A stretch of DNA of 64,000 nt from Ricinus communis (Eukaryota > Streptophyta > Magnoliopsida > Malpighiales > Euphorbiaceae), in contig NC_063259.1 in the NCBI RefSeq assembly GCF_019578655.1, positions 10,382,489-10,446,488 of the forward strand, given 5' to 3'. Below the pieces are notes generated by a model, which saw only the letters and a list, made by a program, of their open reading frames with translations, had not been told where the DNA came from and ran no database searches. The position numbers and the translations under genes are program-made. Positions 24,320-33,981 of this stretch are shown piece after piece; position 1 is the first letter of the stretch; the number at the start of each line of letters is the position of its first letter.

Positions 24320-24425
24320 TCACTGGGCGTAGCTCCCAATTTCAACAGACGTAGTTCTTAAAAAGTAGACGAAGCCTTTAAATCCAAGTAGGCAAAGCCC
24401 TCAATCCAATAGGCGAAAGACTTGT
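24320..24425 (+). repeat. ~22-bp tandem repeat, about five copies
   Basis: Degenerate units of the form AAT-CA-GGCGTAGCTCCC follow one another: ...GGGCGTAGCTCCC, AGACGTAGTTCTT, AGACGAAGCCTTT, AGGCAAAGCCCTC and AGGCGAAAGAC. They lie at the end of copy A, immediately before the leader of copy B. Tandem repeats in the 3' region are common in Tat elements. Confidence 0.6.
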
Positions 24426-24442
24426 AATTAATTTCACATCAA

Positions 24443-24990
24443 CCTTACTTGCTCAAGAATCTCTAGTTTCCAGTATGATCCAAGATCAATATCTTCAATG
24501 GGTAAACCTGAGAGGATGAACCGTAAGAGAAGGATGATGTGATCATGATTATTTGTCTTTCTCGTTAAATTTCTAGTTTCTTCTAATACTTCGACATGAA
24601 AACACATCCTCTCAATAATCGTGCAAGAATTGATCCTTACATATCAAACACGCCAGTGGAAATCCAAGGGAAGAACCTATAATTTTACTGTAAGATCATA
24701 TCCCCTATTAGAAGTATAAAGAGCAGTTATTGCAATCCCCAACTGATAGCTATACTAAAACTGAAAATCCTAGGAAAGGACGAGATCAAACCACGAACTT
24801 CAAAGTGAGAGAGAGTTTTTGCATGCAAATACTTAACAAAATCTTATTTTCGTGTTAAATTCTATCTAATGCTTCAAAGTTTTGTATATCTTAACTAACT
24901 CCCTTCCGTGTTTAAATGTTGTCTCTTTTCTGCATACATGCATTTGCATTTACATTCCATACACAACTTTCTAACCCCTTGTGGTTGCAG
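24443..24990 (+). other. Tat leader region, copy B
   Basis: The sequence resembles the leader of copy A (GAATCTCTAGTTT and TGGGTAAACCTGAG at 24460-24515), but no LTR or primer site precedes it. It holds no gene. Confidence 0.6.
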
Positions 24991-26340
24991 ATAAATCATC
25001 ATTGCTTGGGTTAGAAGAAAAGGTCAAATCAAATGCAAATAAGTAGAAATGGCAAGAAATTGTTACTGCTAATGTGCTAACATTACAAGCTAAAAATGGC
25101 TACCATTACAAAGCAGACAAAAGACCTAATGGAAACGGTCAAGCAACAATCTGATCTCTTGAAACTAGTCATGGCCATAAGAAATGCAAACATTAATAGA
25201 GTTGCTCCAGCCCACGCTAACAATGCCAACAACGATGAACAACCTCCCATTACTTTAGATTTCCTTACTCCTATTATGGAAAAGGATAGAGGAAATGGTA
25301 GTAATCCTGGTGAACATGTTGATGTTGATGATGATGTACAAGTCCTTTCGGCTTACTAACCAAGGCCCACTAGCATATCTCTTGCATATTAGTAGAGAAC
25401 CCGAAGTTGGAGGAGATAGAAAATGGCTAGATAAAATTCAAAAACTACTCAAGCTAAAAGGGTAGGAAACCATCGAAGACATTGATGAGTCCATGGTGAA
25501 CATCTCTAAGGGAAAGGTGAATTAATTTTACTTCCCCACCTAGCTACTCCCCAAAATTTGATGGGTCCGATGACCCCCAAGCTTTCTTGAAAGCATACCA
25601 AGTTGACATGTCTACTTGCTCCAACCTAACTAGGTAACAAATAGTCCAGTACTTTGATCTATATTTAATTAGAGTTGTAACTGGATGGTATTGGAAATTA
25701 GACGAGAAAGTTAGGGAAGACTGGAAAGACATGGCTAAGGGATTTGTACGCCAATATGGGTATAACAACAAGGTCAAAGTGAGCACCTAGGACTTGGAAG
25801 CTACCGGTAGCACTCTAGTGAAACTACATCCGACTACATCTTGAGGTTTCGCAATAAGGTGGCAAAGATTACTAGCCAATAGAAAAGGATCAAGTGCATT
25901 TTGCCATCAAGGGTGTACTATCTCACCTCTATGATAAGCTAGGTCCTTATCCCATAAAGAATTTTGAGTATTTGAGGGATTGTGTGCTAATGTTAAAGAG
26001 GTTGAGCTAAAAAAGAACTCCTACAGAAGGAGCAGTGCAAAAAGTCCTAGCCTAAATGAGATGAACGCCCTAGACATATGACATTTAGTGTAACCCGTCA
26101 GACATGGAAGCTTGCCAGGTTCCCAGTACCTTTATCTCAAGTCATGGTAAAGCAGTAAGAGCTTCAATTGCAAAAGTCACCTTTCATAAGGGTAGGGGTA
26201 GCCCAAATGGTCACTAATCCAAATTCTTTATGCAAATATCTTTAGTTTCTCAACCATGACATCGATAATTACTATGCTCTAAGGAGCGAGGTTCATAGGC
26301 TCATCGATGAGGGGAAGATCGACAATCTCGAGTGAAGATC
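24990..26340 (+). pseudogene. Tat gag pseudogene, copy B
   Basis: This is a second, diverged copy of the gag at 17395-18734. The frame 25096-25359 carries QTKDLMETVKQQSDLLKL, then the capsid-like part from about 25555 includes FDGSDDPQAFLKAYQVD, REDWKDMAKGFVRQYGYNN and LRFRNKVAKI. The end near 26250-26335 resembles the zinc-knuckle segment (NHDIDNYYALRSEVHRL then IDEGKIDNLE), with the second Cys replaced by Tyr. Frames change several times and TAG/TAA codons recur. Confidence 0.72.
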
Positions 26341-26849
26341 CCTTTGTTTTTACTATGAATTTTGACTCTGATGTAAAATACAGCATTATGCATTGGGAAA
26401 TTAGTCCTATTTATTTGTTTAGATGTTTTACTGCTGCTAATTGAGCATGTCCATGATTATCTTGTTTGCATATTAGGATTATGTACCATGTTATCCATTT
26501 GTATCAAGCGTAATTGAGGTCACATTCATAGCCTACCTAACTGGTAATGAGAAGTGAGAATAAATAATAAGAAAAGAGAAAGAAAATATATAAAAAGGAG
26601 GAAAAGCATAAAGATAAAAAGGCATGAGTGCTTGACTTAAACCTTTTAAAGATACTGCCAAGCCTCAACCCATGCCTTCACCAGGCTAGTTAAGCCAAAA
26701 ATATTCTCGAGCCGAAAACAAGCAAAATTACAAAAGATAGAAGACCTAAGCCAACCAACATGCCTCTAACCCTCGAAAGAGAAACCTGATGCAAATACAA
26801 TAAAAAACTTCGCTCATCACACAAATACCTCGCCCCCAAGGCCATAGTA
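26341..26849 (+). other. Remnant pol region of Tat copy B, unassigned
   Basis: No clear domain is seen between the gag end and the copia insertion. The last bases (CCCCCAAGGCCATA) together with 28650-28695 line up with the integrase end of copy A (20480-20545, encoding KGNEFTKP), so the stretch is what remains of pol after deletion. Confidence 0.45.
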
Positions 26850-28632
26850 TGTTGGGAATTGATAAATAAACATAAGGAAAGGCACAATAGAAGAAAAATA
26901 AAAAAATTTCAATTCCCACGAAGGATCTCATTGATATAGACTAGTCATAACACATAAACAAGCAAAAGATAGAGGCTTACAAAGAGAATATATCGCCAAT
27001 CCAAGGAGTACTTCTAAATTTATTAATTCTTGAATCTTCAAAGATGATTGATGCACTTCAATGCTACTTAAATGACCAGCCTCTTTTGGTGATCCACACA
27101 AATTTCTAAGCAAAGATCTCTTAAACAACTTCTAAGAGATTGAGAAGAGATATAGGAGATTGAATGTTAGTTCTAAACAAGGGAGATGAATCAATTAATC
27201 TTATTGATTGATTCACCTAGGGTATTATTCTCTAGGCAAACGTGTCTTTTATTAAAGACATCAATTCTTACCAACCCATGCATCTCTTTCTATATATATG
27301 GCCTTATAAGTCCTTAAAGGTGTAGGATTACTATAAAACCTTAGCTTACATTAAGTTGAGTTTTTGTTTTCCTAATTAGACTTTGATTAATTAAGATCTA
27401 ATCCATGGATAAAAAACCTATCATATGCCCATTATACAAGGCTTAACTCTTAATTAATTAACCTTTAATTAGGCCTAATATATGTGAGCTTAAACCTAAT
27501 GCTTAAATCCTTATTTTAATCCTCATTTAAGCCTATTTGTATGTGACAGAAAAGGTTTCTAACATGTTGGTAATGAATATGGATAATGAATTAACCTCTT
27601 TAACTCAATATTAATTCTTTAATTTAACTTAATCCATATTTGAAAGATCAAGATTGGCATCTAGAAATGCATCATGACGACCTAAATATGTAAGAATAAT
27701 TAAAATGTTTTAATCAACCTTTGCAGTGAACAATCTTACAATGTAATTCAATCCTTTCATTGTACTTTTATCCCAATTGATTCATAAAGTATGGATGCAA
27801 GTGTCAACTTTATAACTGGCCTAATTATATTTATTCTTAATAATTTCATATGACACTTTGAATAAGATCTATGAAACACTTTTCATAATCTCCATTCATA
27901 CAACCTTGGCCAACGATTTTCATGTTAATGCATATCAAGCATCATCAGGATAAGATCTCATGACATGTTACCTTGGGCAATGATTTCTTTATTGATAACT
28001 TATTATCTTCTTATCTCTCTTACTATACCCAATGACAATCCTTTTGAGCATTCCATAGATGGAAGGACATAAGATAGTATCAAAATATAGTAATTCTCAT
28101 ATAAGATAATGTAATATTATCTCAAGTCTAAGGATCATGTCTTACATGATTCTCATATGAGTATTATCCATAAAAACTTGGGGTAAATTCCATATAGACT
28201 ACTCCGTAGGATTGTGTTCAATGAACTTGTTCTTGTAATATGCTTATTTTAGAATCCCTATTCCTCAACCTTATGAGACCTATTGCTTACTTCATAAGTA
28301 AGTGATAATACATTATGGTAGTCTCGAGTGTTTGATCAATATCCAACGATCAATATCTAATTCTTGATCAAACATCAACTATAAACAAAGGTTAAGAGCA
28401 TATGTAATGAGAATCTCATCATTATAAACTCGCTTTATAATTTCTCTTACTTTGTCTTTACATTCCATGGTATTCTTCTCTAATGCTTTAGATTATTCCT
28501 TAATAATACTATTACTACTCGTACCATTAAGAGTCAAACAATGCCTTCAGTATAATTGTATGCCGTCAATTATGATGTATAAATTAACACAGATCATCTG
28601 ACAACTCCTTGTCTTTAGGGCATACTCTAACA
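26850..28632 (-). mobile_element. Solo LTR of a Ty1/copia-type element
   Basis: On the minus strand it begins TGTTAGAGTATGCCC and ends CAATTCCCAACA, with the TG..CA ends and short inverted TGTT/AACA typical of copia LTRs. There is no internal region on either side. A TATA motif on the minus strand lies at about 27289-27300 (CCATATATATAG). It interrupts the end of the Tat copy B integrase remnant. Flanking bases are TAGTA and CAATA, which differ by two transitions and may be a decayed target duplication. At 1.78 kb it is long for copia, within the range of Angela-like or Sire-like families. Confidence 0.68.
27289..27300 (-). promoter_or_regulatory. Predicted TATA box of the copia solo LTR
   Basis: The minus strand reads GGCCATATATATAGAAAG. 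The position, about 1.3 kb into the LTR and 440 bp from its end, fits a U3/R boundary. Confidence 0.45.
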
Positions 28633-28639
28633 CAATAAG

Positions 28640-29945
28640 GTCAGTAGGCTATGAAAAGGGTATGAGTTCACTAAGCCAAGCAAGGCAACACCCAACTAAA
28701 AGAAAAATCAAAATCAAAATGACAATAATAAGAAAATCATGCTAAAATAAAAGATCCAACAAAAAAAGACCTATGAAAAAGTCAGGGAATTTTAGAGAAA
28801 ATAGTCAACCATAAAACCTAAAAAGGTTGGCTGGCGATTGTTTAACTAGGCATATGGATGTGACAATAGTTATCCTTGAATTAAATTGTATGATGATATC
28901 ACATTGAATAGCAACATGCTTATGAGTTGATTTTTGGAAAAGTTCAATTAAAAAAAGTGCAAACTATCTCACAAATAGACATAGCAAAAAGCAACAACGC
29001 TCGAAAACATCCAAGAATATATCATCAAAGGCAATCAAGAAAGCAAGTAACTCACACTCCTTTTGCAACCATACCGTTAAAAAAGAAAAAAAAACAAAAA
29101 ACAAATTAAAACAAATAAAAATAGAAAATCATAAAAAGAAATGTCTGCTAAGCTGAAAACTCCTAAAAGGGTGGCTTAGAAAAAAGATAAGGCTAGTCTA
29201 CTATATTGAAAACCCAGAAAAATGCGACCTAGGCAATAATCTAGGCGAAATAGCTTACTAGATTGAAAACCTAAGGCATCTGCCCATCTTTTTCCCATGA
29301 TCACTTTGAGACCTCGTCAAGACTAGGAAGACACAAGCACCTGTAAAGCAAGACCACAGTCTGCAAACTCATCAAACTGAAGGCTAAGTAACCAAAGTAA
29401 GAAGCAAGATTCAACCGCATCCCATCAGATATACATCAATAAAATCACAAGGTTTACTGCCAAAGTACTAGTGTCCATAACATTAGAAATAGTGAGATCT
29501 GACTAAAGGTTTAGGAAGCTGCACCAAGGATAGACCACATAAAGGTCGAGTCTTCATCAATTATTTAGGAGCACCAGTTTGTGCCCACTCCCAAGAATTC
29601 TTGCAAACTCTACATGATGGCACCTCTCTACCCAACCTAGTGCAGACATATCATACATCAGAATAGACTCATGCATATGTTAATAAACCTGTCAATGCAA
29701 GATACCAAAGATATCTAAAAGCTCAAATGTTTAACAATCCCCGAAGTTTGGACGTAGGCTTTAGCCTATATGGACCAGGACACCGTCTAACCAAGCAATT
29801 CAAGTATGATTATCTTACCTCCATTCGTTATGCAATGCTAACCTAAAGCCTAAAGAGTCTCCCTTGAGGCACAATTGTCTTTTTTAGGAATCACATATAG
29901 CTCGAACATAGCTTGTTAGCCTCTAAACATTAAGAACTATAAAAC
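28640..29945 (+). repeat. Integrase tail and 3' region of Tat copy B
   Basis: The first 60 bases (GGGTATGAGTTCACTAAGCC) match the end of the copy A integrase. The hairpin unit recurs: a perfect five-pair stem AACCT-AAAA-AGGTT at 28815-28828, a bulged one at 29159-29172, and decayed copies at 29190-29260. From 29300 to 29945 no gene or clear repeat is seen. Confidence 0.6.
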
Positions 29946-29952
29946 ACAATCA

Positions 29953-30421
29953 TCAAGACGCTAATATCGCACTAACGTAAGTCAAAAAGACGCCGGTATC
30001 ACACTGACGCACCTCAAGAAGATGCCACAACTTAAAAAGATATTAATATCACACTGATGTAACTCAAGAAGACACCAGTATCGCACTAGTGCACCTTAAG
30101 AAAATGTCGATATTGCACTAACGCACCCTCAATAAGACGCCAGTATCGCATAGATACACCTTAAGAAGACACTAGTATCGCACTAACACATTTTAAGAAG
30201 ACGTAGGTATCACACCGATGCATCTCAAGAAAATGCCAGTATCATACCAATGCACCTAAAAAAGATAATGATATCACACCAACGCACCTCAAGAAGACAC
30301 CAGTAGAGCACTAACACATCTTGAAGAAGATGCCAGTATACCAATAATGCACCCTTAAGAAGACACTAGTATCATACCCATATAACCCAAGACGACGTGG
30401 ATATCACATTCACATGCTAAG
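29953..30421 (+). repeat. 32-bp minisatellite, about 14 copies
   Basis: Units of about 32 bp with the core AAGACGCCAGTATCGCAC and ending CGCACCTCAAG run head to tail, each different from its neighbours; one copy is truncated. They end about 160 bp before the polypurine tract. Divergence between units is high, so the array is old. It lies in the 3' region, the usual place for tandem arrays in Tat elements. Confidence 0.8.
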
Positions 30422-30579
30422 ATGCTGAAATTGACCCGATGCATTGCAGCAAACAAGTTACGCACTCCACAACCTCTCACCATCATTTGCTTTGATCAGA
30501 CTTATGCTTTTCAAAACACTTTTTGCACAAAACTAGAATGCTTTGAATCAAAATCGCTTTTCCATGCATTCCTCCTCCA

Positions 30580-30594
30580 AAGTAAGGGGAAAAC
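30580..30594 (+). other. Polypurine tract of Tat copy B
   Basis: AAGTAAGGGGAAAAC lies directly before the right LTR start TGTTATC. It is the expected plus-strand priming site and fixes the LTR border. Confidence 0.6.
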
Positions 30595-33088
30595 TGTTAT
30601 CATGAAAATCCTAAATTTAGAGTTACATAAAGTCCGATGATAGAAAAGTTTAATTGGCTATAGAATCAAAGAAAAAAGGACATCCTGGTCCCTAGAACCT
30701 TAGAAGGAATTACTTAAAGGATAATAGGAAAAGAGTCAAAAGACCTCCTAGTTCAAAGACTAAACTCACACTAGTATAGGTTGACCCTACGTGAGTCTAT
30801 ATTAACCATGTGTAGGTCCATCGATAGCTCGCGGGGCTAGAAACCAAGCCATAGGGAATGGATCGCTACATTTGGCCTCTCGCTAGCCCAATTTGAGTTT
30901 GCACGTGTTAAATCTGGCCTTATGCAAGGTCAAAGCGAGGCATGCTCTGACCCTGAGTGTATTCAGTATGGCTAGAAGTCATCTCTTGATGACATTTCAC
31001 CCATTTATTGAAGAAAAATGCGCAAAAAAATCTCCCCCCCCGGCCAACCTCATTTTTCAAGGCTCAAAAGTCTTCCTATAATTACCCCTCCTCTCCACCA
31101 AGTCAAAGGTTGGAAATTCTATAATTTATTTTATTTATCTATTGAGAAAAATATAAAAAAGAGGAAAAAAAAAAAGAAACACTTTTCTTCTTTCTTATTT
31201 GAGCATTCTTAGGTTTTAGAAAGCCTTTTTTTTCTATTTCCTTTTAAAAACCATCCACCTTTGATTTCAAAAAATAAAAAAGCTAGCTACTTAAGGGCAA
31301 AAAATTATTCTTTATTTCAATTTTTCATACTCTCCATGTTTATTGCATTTTTCCTCCATTTTGTTTCTATCCAACTACTTTTTTATTTATTTGATCTTAT
31401 ATTTCTAACACTTTTATGAAAGCTTCATCTTTTTTCTTTTTAAGCTCGTTGACCTCGCGCCGGTTTAACTTATACATCCACGAGGTCAGCCACTGACCCT
31501 CTGATTCATTTCATTTTAGCATTTTCACTTTGCATTTTATCTTTTATAGTGTTGTTTCAAGGCTATTGGGACTTGAGCCTCTAAACCCGCGCGAGGTCAC
31601 CTTTCTATGCACGAGGTCAAGGAGCCCTAGCTTTAAAATGATGTCATTTTGCTTGAAACGACATTGTTTGGCGCATTCCAAGGTTTTGGACACCTAAGGT
31701 TGCATAGGGTCACCCTCTACTTAAGTGGTTCCAGAAGCCATATAAAACTAGACTGTGTGTTTCAAGTAAAAACAACACCATTTTACTTTTTGTCTTCAAT
31801 TAGGGGACTTTCCTCGCATGAGTGGACTCTATGCCTGCGTGGGTTTAGTCTCATTTCTCCTAAATAAAAGGCCAAGCTTCCTAGAATGATCATCATTTGC
31901 CTATTATATGCCTTGAGGGGACTATCCCCGAGGTCACCCTCTACCTGCACGAGGTCAACCATGTGACGAGGCTAGAAACTAAATATTTTCTTTAATTTTA
32001 TTTAACTTCGTGCTTTATTTAATTATTGCCTCATTTTATATTTTGCTCTTTTATTGCCCATTATATTATTTCTAATTATACTATTTGTTTGTTGCTATAT
32101 GTTTTTATTATATTTTTATATTCTTAGGTCATTTTAAATGCTAACCTTTAAAGTGAAGGATTGAATATCTTTTAGAGGAATTCCCTCTAAAAATTGGACA
32201 TTCTCCCTTTGATAGGATTCTTTTTTGCAGATACTAAGGCCCTTAGGCCATTATTTATTTAGGCCCCCTCTAGCTTATCCCTGATTTTCCTTAATCCTAT
32301 TCTAGTTTTTATTCTCCTCAACTCCTTCTATGTATGTTTATTTTATGTTTAGGTATCCACCTCACATGCAATAAAGGGTAAAACTGCACTTTGTAATTGT
32401 TGTGATCACCCCTCATGCTTATATAAAAATGAGTTAAGCTTGTCAAAGTAAGCTCATGCGCCTCACTATGTGTTCACCTCAAATTCTAAAGATAAAATGA
32501 ACCTGTCACTTAGAATAGGACTAATAAAAACTGCAAAACATTAATGACACTTTAGCATGAGAAAATAAAACCTAAGTCACTAAAGTGCCTCCAAGTTAGG
32601 ACTAAATAGAGGCACCAATGTGCTTCCCTCTCTAGGAAATAGCTAAGGTACTCAAGTGCCCTCGTTTAGGTTAATCTTCTATTTCCTCATCTCACATACT
32701 AATAAGATAAAAAAATGGTTAATGGATAAAATAAATACATGGTATAATCAGCTAAGATAATATTATTACGCTAGGCAAAGGCTCATCTACTTTGTGGAGG
32801 CTAGGCGTCACAACCTAAATGGATATAGGTGTTTTTATAAACCTTCTTTGTTCGTACCTAACTTTCTGAACATAATATCTCTACAAGGGGTACAAAGCCA
32901 TCATCCTCACTCCTAAAATATGTCATGATCTTATTGGATGGTGATGTGTTCTCCAACTAGGCTTAAAGCCTTTCGTTAGGACCCTTAACTAAATGGCTCA
33001 TTCCGAAATGGGCCTAGTATGAAGAACGGTACCTTGACATAGTGACAAAGTCGCTCATCACTTAGGATAGGCCCTAAAATTTGCACTC
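30595..33088 (+). repeat. Right Tat LTR (3' LTR)
   Basis: It begins TGTTATCATG after the polypurine tract and ends near CACTCA. It aligns with 12787-15390 over its whole length with many indels. The CCTCG...CGAGG dyad motif recurs, for example TGACCTCG at 31450-31457 with CGAGGTCA at 31481-31488. The last base may be up to 33091. Confidence 0.72.
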
Positions 33089-33981
33089 ACAATAGTCCTT
33101 TCTATGCTTTAGTTATGAATCTAAAGAAAGATGGCCGAACGTCAGGTGGGCGAGGGTCACAAGCGCCCCCACCATTATCACTACCTCATATGCCAGCTCC
33201 ATTGTCATTTAGTGTGTTAACCCCCCCCCTCGGTGCCAATCTCCTTCTCATCATCAGTACATGTAGTACCCTCACCATTGTAGAAACCTACACCATTTCC
33301 CACAGCTTCTGATGCGACAGTCCAGTCACCATCCTCAGCCTCAGAGGCAGAGTCGAGTGCTGCTAGGTAGTTACTCGAGCTCCATTCTAGGAGGTACATT
33401 TAAATAGCTTATGTTTTATCTTATTATTTGTTCATTTTTGTTTTATATTTTGAAAAACAAATAGTTCTATTTAGTCAAATGCTTATTCATCGATGATATT
33501 AAAGATTTTTTTATAGAAATTGGATCCTGATGGCCATTCATGGAAGATAGTGCCTCAGGTTACCAAGGAGTACTATTGGTAGGAGTTTTAGGTATAAAAT
33601 TATTTAATTAATACTTATGTTATTATTATATTTTGTTAAGTTTCTTTGGTACTAATTGATTTGGGAGTTGAATATATGTAATTGTTTTAGAAGTGTTCAT
33701 TAAATTGTTTTAACAAGACATGGACTCATTCTACGAGGGTATATATTCATTCCACAAAGGAGATTCTACTGAATTTTCATTAGTTCATATTTCCTAGCAA
33801 TTTATTCTTTCAAATAACTTTCTACTAATAAGGTTTTTCTAATTCTTTTTCTTTCAGAAGCACTCTATGTGGCAGCCTCAGCTCGAGACTGAGATTTATG
33901 GGAGGTGGGAATGCAGATAGGTATCTGGTACGTGGATAATTTATCAAGGGGGAAGAGATCAAGCAAGAGACTTTTGAGTGT

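Larger units (their letters stand above)
12787..33088 (+). mobile_element. Composite Tat/Ogre-type Ty3/gypsy region
   Basis: Two diverged but alignable LTRs (12787-15390 and 30595-33088) bound 15.2 kb containing two internal copies in the same direction. Copy A (15391 to about 24440) has the primer site, leader, gag, RNase H, integrase and an antisense gene. Copy B (about 24443-30594) repeats the leader and gag, keeps only the tail of integrase, and ends in a minisatellite and polypurine tract. No LTR separates A from B. Tat/Ogre affinity comes from the tRNA-Arg-type primer site, a pol-internal RNase H placed directly before integrase, the long 3' region with tandem repeats, and the antisense plant-mobile-domain ORF. 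Outer flanks show no matching target duplication (GTTGG against CAATA). Confidence 0.75.

Noticed and set aside
29953..30421. Regular 32-bp repeats considered as a CRISPR-like array
   Set aside because: The units are head to tail with no spacers, diverge throughout their length and lie in a plant retrotransposon.
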